Below are positions 42,348 to 50,475 of a stretch of DNA of 64,000 nt, piece after piece (position 1 is the stretch's first letter; each line of letters begins with the position of its first letter). A program made the translations under genes and the position numbers. The notes below the pieces were generated by a model. That model saw nothing but the letters and a program-made list of their open reading frames with translations, was not told the DNA's origin and made no database searches. The DNA comes from Deltaproteobacteria bacterium (GTDB lineage: Bacteria; Myxococcota_A; UBA9160; UBA4427). Where the stretch lies: positions 43,503-107,502 of the forward strand of contig PBFW01000024.1 in the NCBI GenBank assembly GCA_002719955.1, in the 5' to 3' direction.

Positions 42348-42815
42348 ATGGCTTTTGGGGATGGTGACGCGACGTTTCGCGCATGCGGTGGGATCGAGGG
42401 GATTCAGGAGCTCGTCGAAGCCTTCTACGTGCGGATGGATACGTTGTCCGAAGCGAAGCGGATTCGTGCGATGCACCCCTCCGATCTCGAAGTCACGATC
42501 GACAAACTCGCCCGTTTCCTGTGCGGCTGGACGGGCGGCCCGAAGCGCTTCTCGGAAAAATACGGCCCGATCAAGATCCCGCTCGCCCACGCCCATCTCG
42601 AAGTGGGAGAAGCCGAGCGGGATGCCTGGCTGCTCTGCATGGAGCACGCGCTGGTCGATCGGTCCTTGCCAGAGGATCTCAAGCAATATCTCATCGAGCA
42701 ACTCTACGTGCCGGCGGAGCGGATTCGCGTCGTCGTGGCGGAGCGCGCAGAAAAGAGGGGGGAGGATATCGCACAAGAGGCCGACCGGGCGCTGGAAGGG
42801 GGACGGACTCCGTGA
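42348..42815 (+). CDS. Group II truncated haemoglobin
   Basis: A 155-aa truncated globin. It starts FRACGGIEGIQELVEAFYVRMDT, the A-to-B helix region, followed by IRAMHPSDLEVTIDKLARFLCGWTGGPKRFSEKYG and the proximal-His region IPLAHAHLEVGEAERDAWLLCMEHAL with the group II tryptophan. Such globins bind O2 or NO and often protect against nitrosative stress or deliver oxygen to oxygenases; several P450s are in this window. AAGGAG stands about 11 bases before ATG. Its stop codon overlaps by four bases (GTGA) the start of a broken GST gene. Confidence 0.88.
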   Translation: MAFGDGDATFRACGGIEGIQELVEAFYVRMDTLSEAKRIRAMHPSDLEVTIDKLARFLCGWTGGPKRFSEKYGPIKIPLAHAHLEVGEAERDAWLLCMEHALVDRSLPEDLKQYLIEQLYVPAERIRVVVAERAEKRGEDIAQEADRALEGGRTP

Positions 42816-43016
42816 AGCCCCACCCCTTTCCGCTTCGCGCCCAATGTTGCGAAGGTTCGACGCTATCTCGCTGAGAAGAGAGTCGCGGGTGGAGAGATCG
42901 AACTGGAAGAGGTGCTGGTCAATCTTGTCGAGGGGGATCAGAATAAATCTGATTTCCTCGAGATCAATCCGCTCGGAACCGTATCCGTCCTCGAAATCGA
43001 TAACGGGACGATTAGA
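42812..43016 (+). pseudogene. Glutathione S-transferase, N-terminal fragment
   Basis: GTG 42812 overlaps the haemoglobin stop (GTGA) and begins VKPHPFPLR; after a one-base shift near 42840 the frame reads PNVAKVRRYLAEKRVAGGEI, then LEEVLVNLVEGDQ and FLEINPLGTVSVLEIDNGT. This is the thioredoxin-like N-terminal domain of a bacterial GST, including the NPxGxVPVLE turn with cis-Pro replaced by Ser. Nothing of the remaining domain is found downstream. The overlap shows that it was once translationally coupled to the globin gene. Confidence 0.65.
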
Positions 43017-43354
43017 ACTCGCCGGAAGAGGGAGATCGGCTCCGATCGGAGGGCCCAGGGCCATCTGCTGCCGGTCGTTCGGAGATGGGGGTGGTTCTGC
43101 ACCGATGGGAATGTCGGCTGCCTGGCTTGATCGGTCACGGAGCGGCGAGGCCGCCCGCCAGAATTGCCGGAGACACGCAGGAATCCTCGTGCAGCATTGG
43201 TCAATCGGCCGATGTGGGGCGACTCTGTTGCGCGGATGATGAAGACCGCTGCCGGACGCTGTCGGAGGGGAGGCCTTCAAACTCTCGACAGGGTGGAATC
43301 AAGGGCCCGCCGATCCGTTCATCGTGGGTTCTTCACACGTCGGAGGTAGAGGCA
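43017..43354. other. Gap after the GST remnant, nothing recognised
   Basis: About 340 bp with no further GST sequence and no other protein family. The end of the region carries GGAGGT eight bases before the small cysteine protein gene. Confidence 0.3.
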
Positions 43355-43570
43355 ATGCTGAATCTCATCCTCGCCATCCCCATCCCCATCCCCATCCTGG
43401 CCTTCTTCTTCGCGGACGAGAAAGCGGTCGATAGCGCCGCTCACGAAATCTGCAGCGACGCGCACGTCGCGAAAGCCGCCGAAGGCTTCGATTTTTCCTG
43501 CGACCAGGGCAGTTTTTATGTCACCTGTGTCGATGGTGCATGTATCGCGAAGCAGGTTTTGCAGCCATAA
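43355..43570 (+). CDS. Small cysteine-containing exported protein, unrecognised
   Basis: A 71-aa protein starting MLNLILAIPIPIPILAFFF, a hydrophobic N-terminus with an Ile-Pro repeat coded by tandem CCCATC, which could be a signal or anchor. The rest is acidic and has four cysteines (EICSDAH, FSCDQG, VTCVDGACIA), fitting two disulfides outside the cytoplasm. It matches no family that I know. GGAGGT eight bases before ATG 43355 makes it a credible gene, unlike the longer frame upstream. It stands between the GST remnant and a convergent TetR gene. Confidence 0.55.
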   Translation: MLNLILAIPIPIPILAFFFADEKAVDSAAHEICSDAHVAKAAEGFDFSCDQGSFYVTCVDGACIAKQVLQP

Positions 43571-43821
43571 CGAGTCGCCATCACTCGAAGCCACCTCGTA
43601 GGACACGCCGATCGAAGAGTGGGCGGCGAAGAGTATCCGCGCTCCCCACGCCATCGTGATGAGATCGGTTCCGGCGATTTTCCAAGAATCAGGTTTGGCG
43701 CGTTCCCCTCCTTCGAGGGGGGCAGGCCGAGTGCGGTGCGGACCCTGTCCTGCAGTCCGTCAGCAGGATCCGGACTCGAGCGCCCTCTTTCTTGAACACG
43801 CCCCGAGGACGTTGCAGGCGA

Positions 43822-44460
43822 TTACCCGGGCGGGTCGAGATGGGGTCCCAAAGCGTCGACCAGCAGCTGTCGTTCCTCGGCCAGATCCGATTCTTCCTGC
43901 GACAGCCAGCGCGTGATCGAGAGACCTCTGAGTGAGGCGAAGAGCAGCCGCTCCACGGTGAGCGCGTCGACGGAGCCGAAGGCCTCCGCCGCGATGCGAT
44001 GCCAGCGCGCCGCGAGCTCGGCGTCGATCTCCGCCAGGCGCTGCCGAGCGGCACCGGAGGCCGCAGGGTCCCGGGTGAGGTTCAGGTAGATCTCCAGATA
44101 GGCAAGGTAGTGGGGGCTTGCATAGTACGACCAGACGATCTCCGCGACCACCGCGAGTCGCTCGGTGGGCATCGACCGTGAGATCACGACCGTATCGAGG
44201 CTCGACGATAGTTCCTCGACCGCGCTGTCGACGATGGCCAGGAGTACCGATTCGCGGCTTCCGAAGTGATATTGGATGACACCCCACGTGATGTCCGCGC
44301 GCCGCGCGATCTCGTTCGAGCTGGCGCGATGATAGCCGAGCTCCGAGAGGCACTCGCGAGCGGCTTCGATGACTCGGGCTCGGGTCGCCGCCCCCTTTCG
44401 TCCCGTCCTCTTCTTGGCGCGGCCTTCGGTGGTGGAGGTCGCGGACCCCGCCGAACTCAT
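43822..44460 (-). CDS. TetR-family regulator
   Basis: A 212-aa repressor-type protein. The DNA-binding part is RARVIEAARECLSELGYHRASSNEIARRADITWGVIQYHFGSRESVLLAI, with the normal TetR helix-turn-helix. The C-terminal ligand domain is helical and unassigned. Its ATG overlaps the stop of the P450 gene (ATGA, 44460-44457), so the two are co-expressed. A dyad in the divergent promoter upstream of the P450 (45719-45732) is a plausible operator. It probably responds to the P450 substrate. Confidence 0.85.
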   Translation of the reverse strand: MSSAGSATSTTEGRAKKRTGRKGAATRARVIEAARECLSELGYHRASSNEIARRADITWGVIQYHFGSRESVLLAIVDSAVEELSSSLDTVVISRSMPTERLAVVAEIVWSYYASPHYLAYLEIYLNLTRDPAASGAARQRLAEIDAELAARWHRIAAEAFGSVDALTVERLLFASLRGLSITRWLSQEESDLAEERQLLVDALGPHLDPPG

Positions 44461-45680
44461 AGACGCACGATCAAGGATGTGAGCTTCTCGTCCATCGTGA
44501 AGGGGACGCGCTCGGGATCACGCGTCACGAGCGCGGCCTCCGGATGACCCGTCAAGAGCGCGAGGATCGCTTGTTGGGCTTGTACGCGGCCCAGCGCGTG
44601 ACCCAGGCAGAAATGGGGTCCGTGTCCAAAGCTGATATGTGGGTTTGGCGGGCGCTCGATGTCGAAGGTGTCGGGGTTTTCGAAACGCGTGGGATCGCGA
44701 TTGGCCGCGGCGCGCCAGATGAAGATTCCGTCGCCCGGCCGCAGGGCGTGACCGAAGGCCTCGAGCGACTCGGCGACGACCCGCTGACCGATCCGAAACG
44801 GGGGTGCGAAGCGGAGGCATTCCTCGATGGCCGGCTTGATCCGCTCGGGTTCACGGCGGACGAGCTCGGCCTGCTCCGGATGTGAGAGCAGCAGGTGAAT
44901 CGAGTTGGCGATCGTCGCGCTTGTCGAACCCACGGCGCCACCGAAGATGTTCACGATCAACGCGAGAAAGTTTTCGTCCGAGACGCCATCGGCCTCCGAT
45001 CGGCTGGCCACGAGTTCCGAGAGCGCATCGTCTCCGGGATGGGCCAGACGGCGTTCGATGAGGCGTTGGGAATACTCGTAGAGCGCGACGATCGCGGCCT
45101 CGGCCCGCGCGCGGATCTCTGGGGTGAGCGCTGCCGTGAACGCTTCCTCCGTGCCGAAAAGGAAGCTGGCGAGTTCCTCCCGATCCTCGTCGGGAATCCC
45201 CAGGAAATGGCAGACGGCCCAGAGGGGAAGCGCTCGCGCGTATTCGTAGACGATCTCGATCTCTTCCTTCTCGCGGGCGGCCTTCTCCAGGAGAAAATCC
45301 GCCCGACCGCGAAATCCCTCGCGCAGCCGTGAGACCTGGCGCGGGGTGAAGAGGCGACTGACCCAGGTGCGGAGCTGTTGATGCTCATCCCCTTCGAGCG
45401 CGGCGAGCGAGCGCTTTCGCCACTCGTAGAAGGGGCCGTCGCTGATCCCCGAGCGTTCCAGGTTCTCGACTCCCGGATTGCGAAAGCGCGGATCCGAGTG
45501 GGCAAACTCCACATCGTCGGCCCGCAGCAGGACCAGATCCCCGTTCGAGGTGCGCGCTGTCGGCCCCCGCTCTCGCGCCGCGCGGAGGATCGACTGGGGG
45601 TCCGTCCAGAAGAGCGGATCGGCCAGATCGAGCGTGGCGGGATCGGAGCCTGCGGGGGGGAGGGATCGGGGAGTCGACAT
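44457..45680 (-). CDS. Cytochrome P450
   Basis: A 407-aa bacterial class I P450 that would hydroxylate a small lipophilic substrate with electrons from a ferredoxin. The haem loop is HISFGHGPHFCLGHALGR, and ExxR is in IEECLRFAPPF. The I-helix reads GGAVGSTSATI, where the acid of the usual A-G-x-E/D-T oxygen-activation motif is Ser and the Gly is Val; this may alter proton delivery. The start ATG 45680 has AGGAGG five bases upstream. It is followed by its TetR gene with four bases overlap and is divergent from the EthD-like gene. No ferredoxin gene is adjacent. Confidence 0.9.
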   Translation of the reverse strand: MSTPRSLPPAGSDPATLDLADPLFWTDPQSILRAARERGPTARTSNGDLVLLRADDVEFAHSDPRFRNPGVENLERSGISDGPFYEWRKRSLAALEGDEHQQLRTWVSRLFTPRQVSRLREGFRGRADFLLEKAAREKEEIEIVYEYARALPLWAVCHFLGIPDEDREELASFLFGTEEAFTAALTPEIRARAEAAIVALYEYSQRLIERRLAHPGDDALSELVASRSEADGVSDENFLALIVNIFGGAVGSTSATIANSIHLLLSHPEQAELVRREPERIKPAIEECLRFAPPFRIGQRVVAESLEAFGHALRPGDGIFIWRAAANRDPTRFENPDTFDIERPPNPHISFGHGPHFCLGHALGRVQAQQAILALLTGHPEAALVTRDPERVPFTMDEKLTSLIVRL

Positions 45681-45703
45681 GGTGCCTCCTTGACCTTCAG
45701 CGA

Positions 45704-45732
45704 TTGACCCCAAAAAACATAGCAGATACTAT
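45704..45732 (+). promoter_or_regulatory. Sigma-70-type promoter for the EthD-like gene
   Basis: TTGACC (45704-45709), a spacer of exactly 17 bp containing an A6 run, and TACTAT (45727-45732) form a near-consensus promoter pointing rightwards in a GC-rich genome. Transcription would start near 45740, about 35 bp before the ATG at 45776. The -10 box overlaps the dyad at 45719-45732. Confidence 0.6.
45719..45732. promoter_or_regulatory. Dyad overlapping the -10 box, candidate TetR operator
   Basis: ATAG (45719-45722) and CTAT (45729-45732) are the outer parts of a 14-bp imperfect palindrome that also matches at the inner A/T pair. It lies in the divergent promoter between the P450-tetR operon and the EthD-like gene. 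Binding here would block the rightward promoter and probably the leftward one. Confidence 0.45.
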
Positions 45733-45775
45733 TTTATTCCATGAGCAGCGGCTTTTTCTATTCACCGGGCCCTCG

Positions 45776-46453
45776 ATGACGGAGACGGGCGGCGAGGAGG
45801 GCACCGAGAAGAAGTGGCTGCTCGCGATCGACCCCGGAGCGCCCTGGTCCGATGAGAGTTTGCAGATCTTCCGGGACTGGGGCAGCGGTGTCGCGGAGAC
45901 CGGCGTCCAATCCGAGATGGAGTGGTGGGCCGTCGAAGCCCATCACCGTTTCACGGGCTCCCGAGCGCAACCTCCTTTCTGCGCCTTCCTCAGCGTGTTC
46001 GCGGACGCCGCATTCGATCCCGCCCACCTTGGCACACCGACTGGAATGCAGGTCGCGATCCTCGGCCTGAGGCCGCAGTCGGTCTTCGATCGGAGTCGAT
46101 CCGAGCCCGGCTGCATGACCCCCGGCCTCAAGAAGACGACATTGTGGCGTGCACGCGGTGATCTGGACCCGGTGAGCTGGCAGGCGCGCTACCACGCCCA
46201 TGCGAGCCTCGTTCCGAGCGTCCACGGGTCGGCTTGGCGATATTGTCAGAACGTGATCGAAGAGGGCCCGACTGGTCTCCCCTACCAGGCGGTCTCCGAA
46301 CTCTGGTGGCCGACGGACGAAGCACTGCTCGAGCGGTTCTACACTTCCGAGGAGGCACAGCGCCTGGTCGCCGAGGACACCCAGGGCTTCATCGATATCC
46401 CCTCCGCCATTCAAACGGTCACTCGACACGAAAGACTGACGCGAGGTCGGTGA
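45776..46453 (+). CDS. EthD-like dimeric alpha/beta-barrel protein
   Basis: A 225-aa protein with two ferredoxin-like halves. The second half, WQARYHAHASLVPSVHGSAWRYCQNV followed by PYQAVSELWWPTDEALLERFYTSEEAQRL, matches EthD-domain proteins, which accompany P450s and other oxygenases in ether, steroid or aromatic degradation. The first half is more diverged (WSDESLQIFRDWGSG). ATG 45776 is the first start after the promoter; no ribosome site is clear. It is divergent from a P450 and upstream of the molybdenum hydroxylase gene by about 90 bp. Confidence 0.65.
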   Translation: MTETGGEEGTEKKWLLAIDPGAPWSDESLQIFRDWGSGVAETGVQSEMEWWAVEAHHRFTGSRAQPPFCAFLSVFADAAFDPAHLGTPTGMQVAILGLRPQSVFDRSRSEPGCMTPGLKKTTLWRARGDLDPVSWQARYHAHASLVPSVHGSAWRYCQNVIEEGPTGLPYQAVSELWWPTDEALLERFYTSEEAQRLVAEDTQGFIDIPSAIQTVTRHERLTRGR

Positions 46454-46546
46454 GACTCGACGGGGCGGCGGATTCGACGGGTGGAACAGGACGAACGGCG
46501 ACCGACTTCAGGTCGAGCCGCGACGATGGGCGAAAGGATCTCTCGC

Positions 46547-48817
46547 ATGGGACAGGACACGGAATACCAATTCAGACAGGTGGGTACGCGCCCCATCCGG
46601 CATGATGGCGTCGATAAGGTGACGGGACGCGCCCGCTTCGGCGCCGATATTGCGCTTCCTGGCATGCTTCATGGCGCCATTCTGCGGAGCCCGCACGCCC
46701 ACGCGCGCATTCTGTCGATCGACCCGCGCAAGTCCCTCGCGCTCGAGGGTGTGAAAGCGGTCATCACCGCCGACGATTTGCCCGAGGTGAAGACCGGCTG
46801 GGTCGGAGATCTCGCCTACGGGACCGATCCCGGCGAGATGGCAGAGAATATCATGGCCCGTCACCGGGCTCTCTATCACGGTCACGCTCTGGCGGCGGTC
46901 GCCGCAACCAGTCTCGAGCGGGCGCGGGAAGCCTGTCGATTGATCGAGGTCGAATACGAAGTTCTCGAGCCGGTCGTCACCCTCGAGCAGGCGCTCGCGC
47001 CCGACGCGCCGATCATCCACGAGGACCAGGCGCCGATCGGCGATGCACCCTTGCCGGAGGGGCCGACCAACATCGCGCGGCGTATTTTCGATGAGGGCGG
47101 TGACCTCGAGCGGGGTTTTGCCGAATCGGATGTGATCGTCGAGGGCGACTTCGAGACGCCCATGGTGCACCAGGGTTATATCGAACCCCATGCTTGTCTC
47201 GCGAACGTCCGCGAGGATGGCAAGGTCGACATCTGGTGCTGCACGCAGGGTCCTTTCATGGTGAAGGACTACACCGCCACCGCCCTGCAATGCGATCCGC
47301 ACGATATCAAGGTCACGCCGAGCGAGATCGGCGGCGGGTTCGGGGGCAAGACGACGATCTATCTGGAGCCGATCGCCGTCGTTCTCTCTCGTGCGGCCGG
47401 TCGCCCCGTGAAGCTCGTGATGACCCGTGAGGAGGTCTTCCGCGCGACGGGGCCCGCATCGGGCGCGAAGATCAGAATGAAGATCGGTGCACGTTCGGAC
47501 GGGACCCTCGTGGTGGGAGACGTTCGCTTCGACTTCGAAGCAGGGGCCTACCGCGGATCGTCGGTGACGGCGGCGTGCATGACGGTCTTCAGCGCCTACC
47601 GCGTGCCGAATTACCGGATCGAGGGCCTGGATATCGTCGTGAACAAGCCCAAGGTCGCTCCCTACCGCGCCCCGGGCGCCCCGAACGCAGCCTTCGCTAT
47701 CGAGTCCTTGATCGATGATCTGGCTCGCAGGCTCGGGCGTGACCCGATCGACCTGCGACTCCAGAATGCGGTCGTAGAGGGGGATCGGGCCACCTACGGG
47801 CCGGTTTTTGGTCCGATTGGCCTGCGCGAAACCCTCGAGTCCGCCCGTTCCCACCCCCACGCGAGAGCCCCTCTCGGCGAGAACCAGGGCCGCGGGATCG
47901 CCAGTGGCTGGTGGTTCAACGCGGGAATGCAGTCGAGTGCAACAGTCAGCGTCGACGCGGACGGCTCGGCCGTCGTGCGAACGGGGAACCCCGACATCGG
48001 GGGCTCCCGCGCTTCGATGGCCCTGATGGTCGCGGAGGAACTCGGTATTTCGGTCGAACGGGTGCGGCCGGTCGTTGGAGACACAGACAGCGTCGGCTAC
48101 TGCGATACCACGGGAGGCAGCCGCGTGACCTACGCCACGGGGCTCGCCGTGATCGAGGCCACGCGAAAGGTCGTCGACGATCTTCGGGCACGGGCTGCGA
48201 CGGTCTGGAACGTCACACCCGACGCAGTGGCATGGCGCGAAGGCGCCGCGGTTCTCAAGAGCCGCGACTCCGAAGAGGAGCCACTCTCCTTCGCGGAGAT
48301 CACGAGCCAGTTGCACCTGACCGGTGGTCCGGTCGTGGCGAGCGCCTCCGTGACCCCCGCCGCTGCCGGGGCAGCCTTCGGCACCCATATGTGTGACGTC
48401 GAGGTCGACCCCGAGACCGGTTGCACGAAGGTCATTCGTTATACGGTGATCCAGGACGCCGGAAAGGCCGTTCATCCGACCTACGTCGAGGGCCAGTTCC
48501 AGGGCGGGGCCGCCCAGGGCATCGGTTGGGCACTCAACGAAGAGTATCTGTGGGATGCACAGGGCCGGCTCGAGAATCCAGGCTTCCTCGATTATCGGAT
48601 GCCGGTTTGCTCGGATCTGCCCTTCATCGACGCGGTGATCGTCGAGGTTCCGAATCCGCTCCATCCCTACGGCGTGCGCGGCGTCGGTGAGACCGCCTTC
48701 GTGCCGCCTCTGGCGGCCGTGGCGAATGCCGTGCGGGATGCCACGGGAATCCGCTTCCACCGATTGCCGATGACCCCCCCTCGCGTGCTTGAGGCGATCG
48801 ATCAAGGGCGCCGATGA
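46547..48817 (+). CDS. Molybdenum hydroxylase large subunit (xanthine dehydrogenase/aldehyde oxidase family)
   Basis: A 756-aa molybdopterin-binding subunit that would hydroxylate an aldehyde or aromatic heterocycle with water. Family elements are in order: RPIRHDGVDKVTGRARFGADI, then EIGGGFGGKTTIYLEP, KVAPYRAPGAPNAAFAIES, GGSRVTYATG and the catalytic-Glu loop VRGVGETAFVPPLAAVANA. The AYRCSFR loop of CO dehydrogenase is absent, so it is not CoxL. The usual 2Fe-2S and FAD subunits are not encoded beside it. ATG 46547 has AAAGGA nine bases upstream; ATG 46526 is an alternative. The long open frame on the other strand is a shadow. Confidence 0.88.
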   Translation: MGQDTEYQFRQVGTRPIRHDGVDKVTGRARFGADIALPGMLHGAILRSPHAHARILSIDPRKSLALEGVKAVITADDLPEVKTGWVGDLAYGTDPGEMAENIMARHRALYHGHALAAVAATSLERAREACRLIEVEYEVLEPVVTLEQALAPDAPIIHEDQAPIGDAPLPEGPTNIARRIFDEGGDLERGFAESDVIVEGDFETPMVHQGYIEPHACLANVREDGKVDIWCCTQGPFMVKDYTATALQCDPHDIKVTPSEIGGGFGGKTTIYLEPIAVVLSRAAGRPVKLVMTREEVFRATGPASGAKIRMKIGARSDGTLVVGDVRFDFEAGAYRGSSVTAACMTVFSAYRVPNYRIEGLDIVVNKPKVAPYRAPGAPNAAFAIESLIDDLARRLGRDPIDLRLQNAVVEGDRATYGPVFGPIGLRETLESARSHPHARAPLGENQGRGIASGWWFNAGMQSSATVSVDADGSAVVRTGNPDIGGSRASMALMVAEELGISVERVRPVVGDTDSVGYCDTTGGSRVTYATGLAVIEATRKVVDDLRARAATVWNVTPDAVAWREGAAVLKSRDSEEEPLSFAEITSQLHLTGGPVVASASVTPAAAGAAFGTHMCDVEVDPETGCTKVIRYTVIQDAGKAVHPTYVEGQFQGGAAQGIGWALNEEYLWDAQGRLENPGFLDYRMPVCSDLPFIDAVIVEVPNPLHPYGVRGVGETAFVPPLAAVANAVRDATGIRFHRLPMTPPRVLEAIDQGRR

Positions 48818-48967
48818 GCCCTGCCGACGCGGCCGATCTTCTCGGCGTAAGTCAATGATGCTCTTCTTTCGCCTGATCTCACGTTGACCTTTGGTCACCT
48901 TGGTCCTCCGGATTGTCCCCCGTCGTCATGATGACAGGGTGTCCGGCTGAATCTGTAATTTCACATC

Positions 48968-49720
48968 GTGGCCGTCGTGAGCAGCGGGGGCGAAGCTATT
49001 ACCAAGGCGGTCGCACCTGGGTCCAGCAAGGGTCTGGAAGTCATCAAGCAAGAGATCAGCTTCGAAGGAGAATCGATTGGAACCGCGCCCGTTGCCATGC
49101 GCTTCGACGCGGTCGATGAAAATATCAGGAGCGTAGAGCAACGGATCAATGCGGGGGAGCTGGATGCCAGGCAGAAGATCGCCGAAGAGGCGACAACGAT
49201 GGGGATGGTCATCGCGGGTATTTCACTTGCTGGCATTCTCGGACCTGGCCTGGTCATCTATATCGCCACTTCGCGAATCACGGTGATTCCTATCAGCCGA
49301 ATCATCAGCAGTTTGGATGAAGGGGCAAAGCAAGTGGCATCGGCCTCGACCGAAGTGTCGTTGTCGAGCCAGCCGCTGGCTGTGGGCGCGAGTGAGCAAG
49401 CTGCGAGTGTGGCGCAGACTTCGAGTACGATGGACAACATCTCCGAGATGACACGGCAGAACGCCAAGAGCGCCGGTGAGGCCAACGAGGTGATGCCCGA
49501 GGCAAAGGTTCTGATGGGCCGTGGACAGGAGTCTATGGGCCGACTCTCTGAGGCGATCGGGCAGGTTCAAACCTCTGCGGATGAGACCGCGAAGATCGTC
49601 GAGACGATCGATGAAATCGCGTCCCAGACGATCTGTTGGCCCTCAACGCTCAGGCGGAGCATTTGCGGGGTCTGGTTCGAGATTTCGTGAGCGGGGCCAG
49701 CGCTGCGAATGCTAGCTGAG
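48968..49720 (+). pseudogene. Methyl-accepting chemotaxis protein, broken
   Basis: The frame from GTG 48968 begins within a periplasmic sensor domain (ARQKIAEEATTMGMVIAGIS), continues with a membrane helix (LAGILGPGLVIYIATSRI), then a short linker and the signalling coiled coil (VSLSSQPLAVGASEQAASVAQTSSTMDNISEMTRQN). It fails in the hairpin tip: ETIDEIASQT should continue NLLALNAAVEAARAG, but a lost base near 49630 shifts the frame; in the corrected frame NLLALNAQAEHLRGL shows that about 100 residues are also deleted. The N-terminal part of the sensor is missing as well. Confidence 0.7.
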
Positions 49721-49919
49721 AAACAAATATCGACGAGGACTGGAGCGTCCATTGAGGCGCATTGGAATTTAGTGCGCAGCTGTCTGGGTGCAATGAATCC
49801 AGGTCGTACAATATGTTAGGGGAGTGTGATACCCGGTAGAGATATCACCGAGGGATGGATCGATTACTCGAAAGGGAAGGGGAAAAGAAGGTAAAAACCA
49901 GACTCAGAGGGTCTTGATT

Positions 49920-50181
49920 GCCAGCTGTCTGGGATTGGCTTGCTGCTCGCGGTCACCGCAGCCTCGGCCGACGAGATCAAATATGTCGGTTCATCGACTG
50001 TCGGTAAGTCCATGCATGATGCCACAGCGGCCTATACGCAGAGCAGTTTCGTGCTCGATACGAAGCCGGTAAGTGGTGGCGGAGAGAACGCCACTGCCGG
50101 AGGGTCGACAACTGGAGCCAGGTCGGGGGCAACGACGCTCCCATCGCGGTCTACGTCGCGAATCCGCAATCGGCCACGTGA
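49920..50181 (+). pseudogene. PstS-like substrate-binding protein, fragments
   Basis: GLLLAVTAASADEIKYVGSSTV (from about 49940), then THDATAAYTQSSF-like residues and SGGGENATAGG, match the N-terminus of a phosphate-type periplasmic binding protein with its signal peptide. From 50101 another frame reads NWSQVGGNDAPIAVYVANPQSAT and ends at TGA 50179-50181, which belongs to a later part of the same family. A deletion and a frameshift separate the pieces, and the second half is lost. Confidence 0.6.
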
Positions 50182-50475
50182 CACATCGCCGGCGTTCGGC
50201 CGCTTCATGTCCTACGCCGACGGGCTCGACCCGCGCTCCGTCTGGAGTGCCTCCGCACAGTGATCGGTGGCGACGATCGCGGCTCTCGCGCGCCTTCCGT
50301 ATCGGATGACACTCAGGAGGCCGGCCCAGCCGTCACCTTCGGGAAGACGCTCGCCGCCGACTTGAGTTTTCGAAGCGCGAAGCGAATTGATCGATGATGG
50401 GCTGACCACCCCACGGCATCGTCGCAACATCCAGACTCCAGAATCGGCTGAAACGCGGCTGGCCGAGCGCTGGCC
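50182..50475. other. Gap between PstS-like remnant and alpha/beta hydrolase
   Basis: About 290 bp of apparent gene debris. A short frame SPAFGRFMSYADGLDPRSVWSA might be the end of another lost gene. An in-frame TGA at 50449-50451 limits the upstream extension of the hydrolase. Confidence 0.25.

Noticed and set aside
6067..43720. Two CCCCTCCTTC-type hairpins (6067-6083 and 43705-43720) as a REP-like repeat family
   Set aside because: Only two imperfect copies were found in 64 kb. Short GC hairpins are expected by chance at this composition.
46508..48898. A nearly 800-codon open frame on the minus strand
   Set aside because: It lies exactly opposite the molybdenum hydroxylase gene, has no family resemblance and the Arg/His/Asp-rich composition of antisense frames in GC-rich genes.
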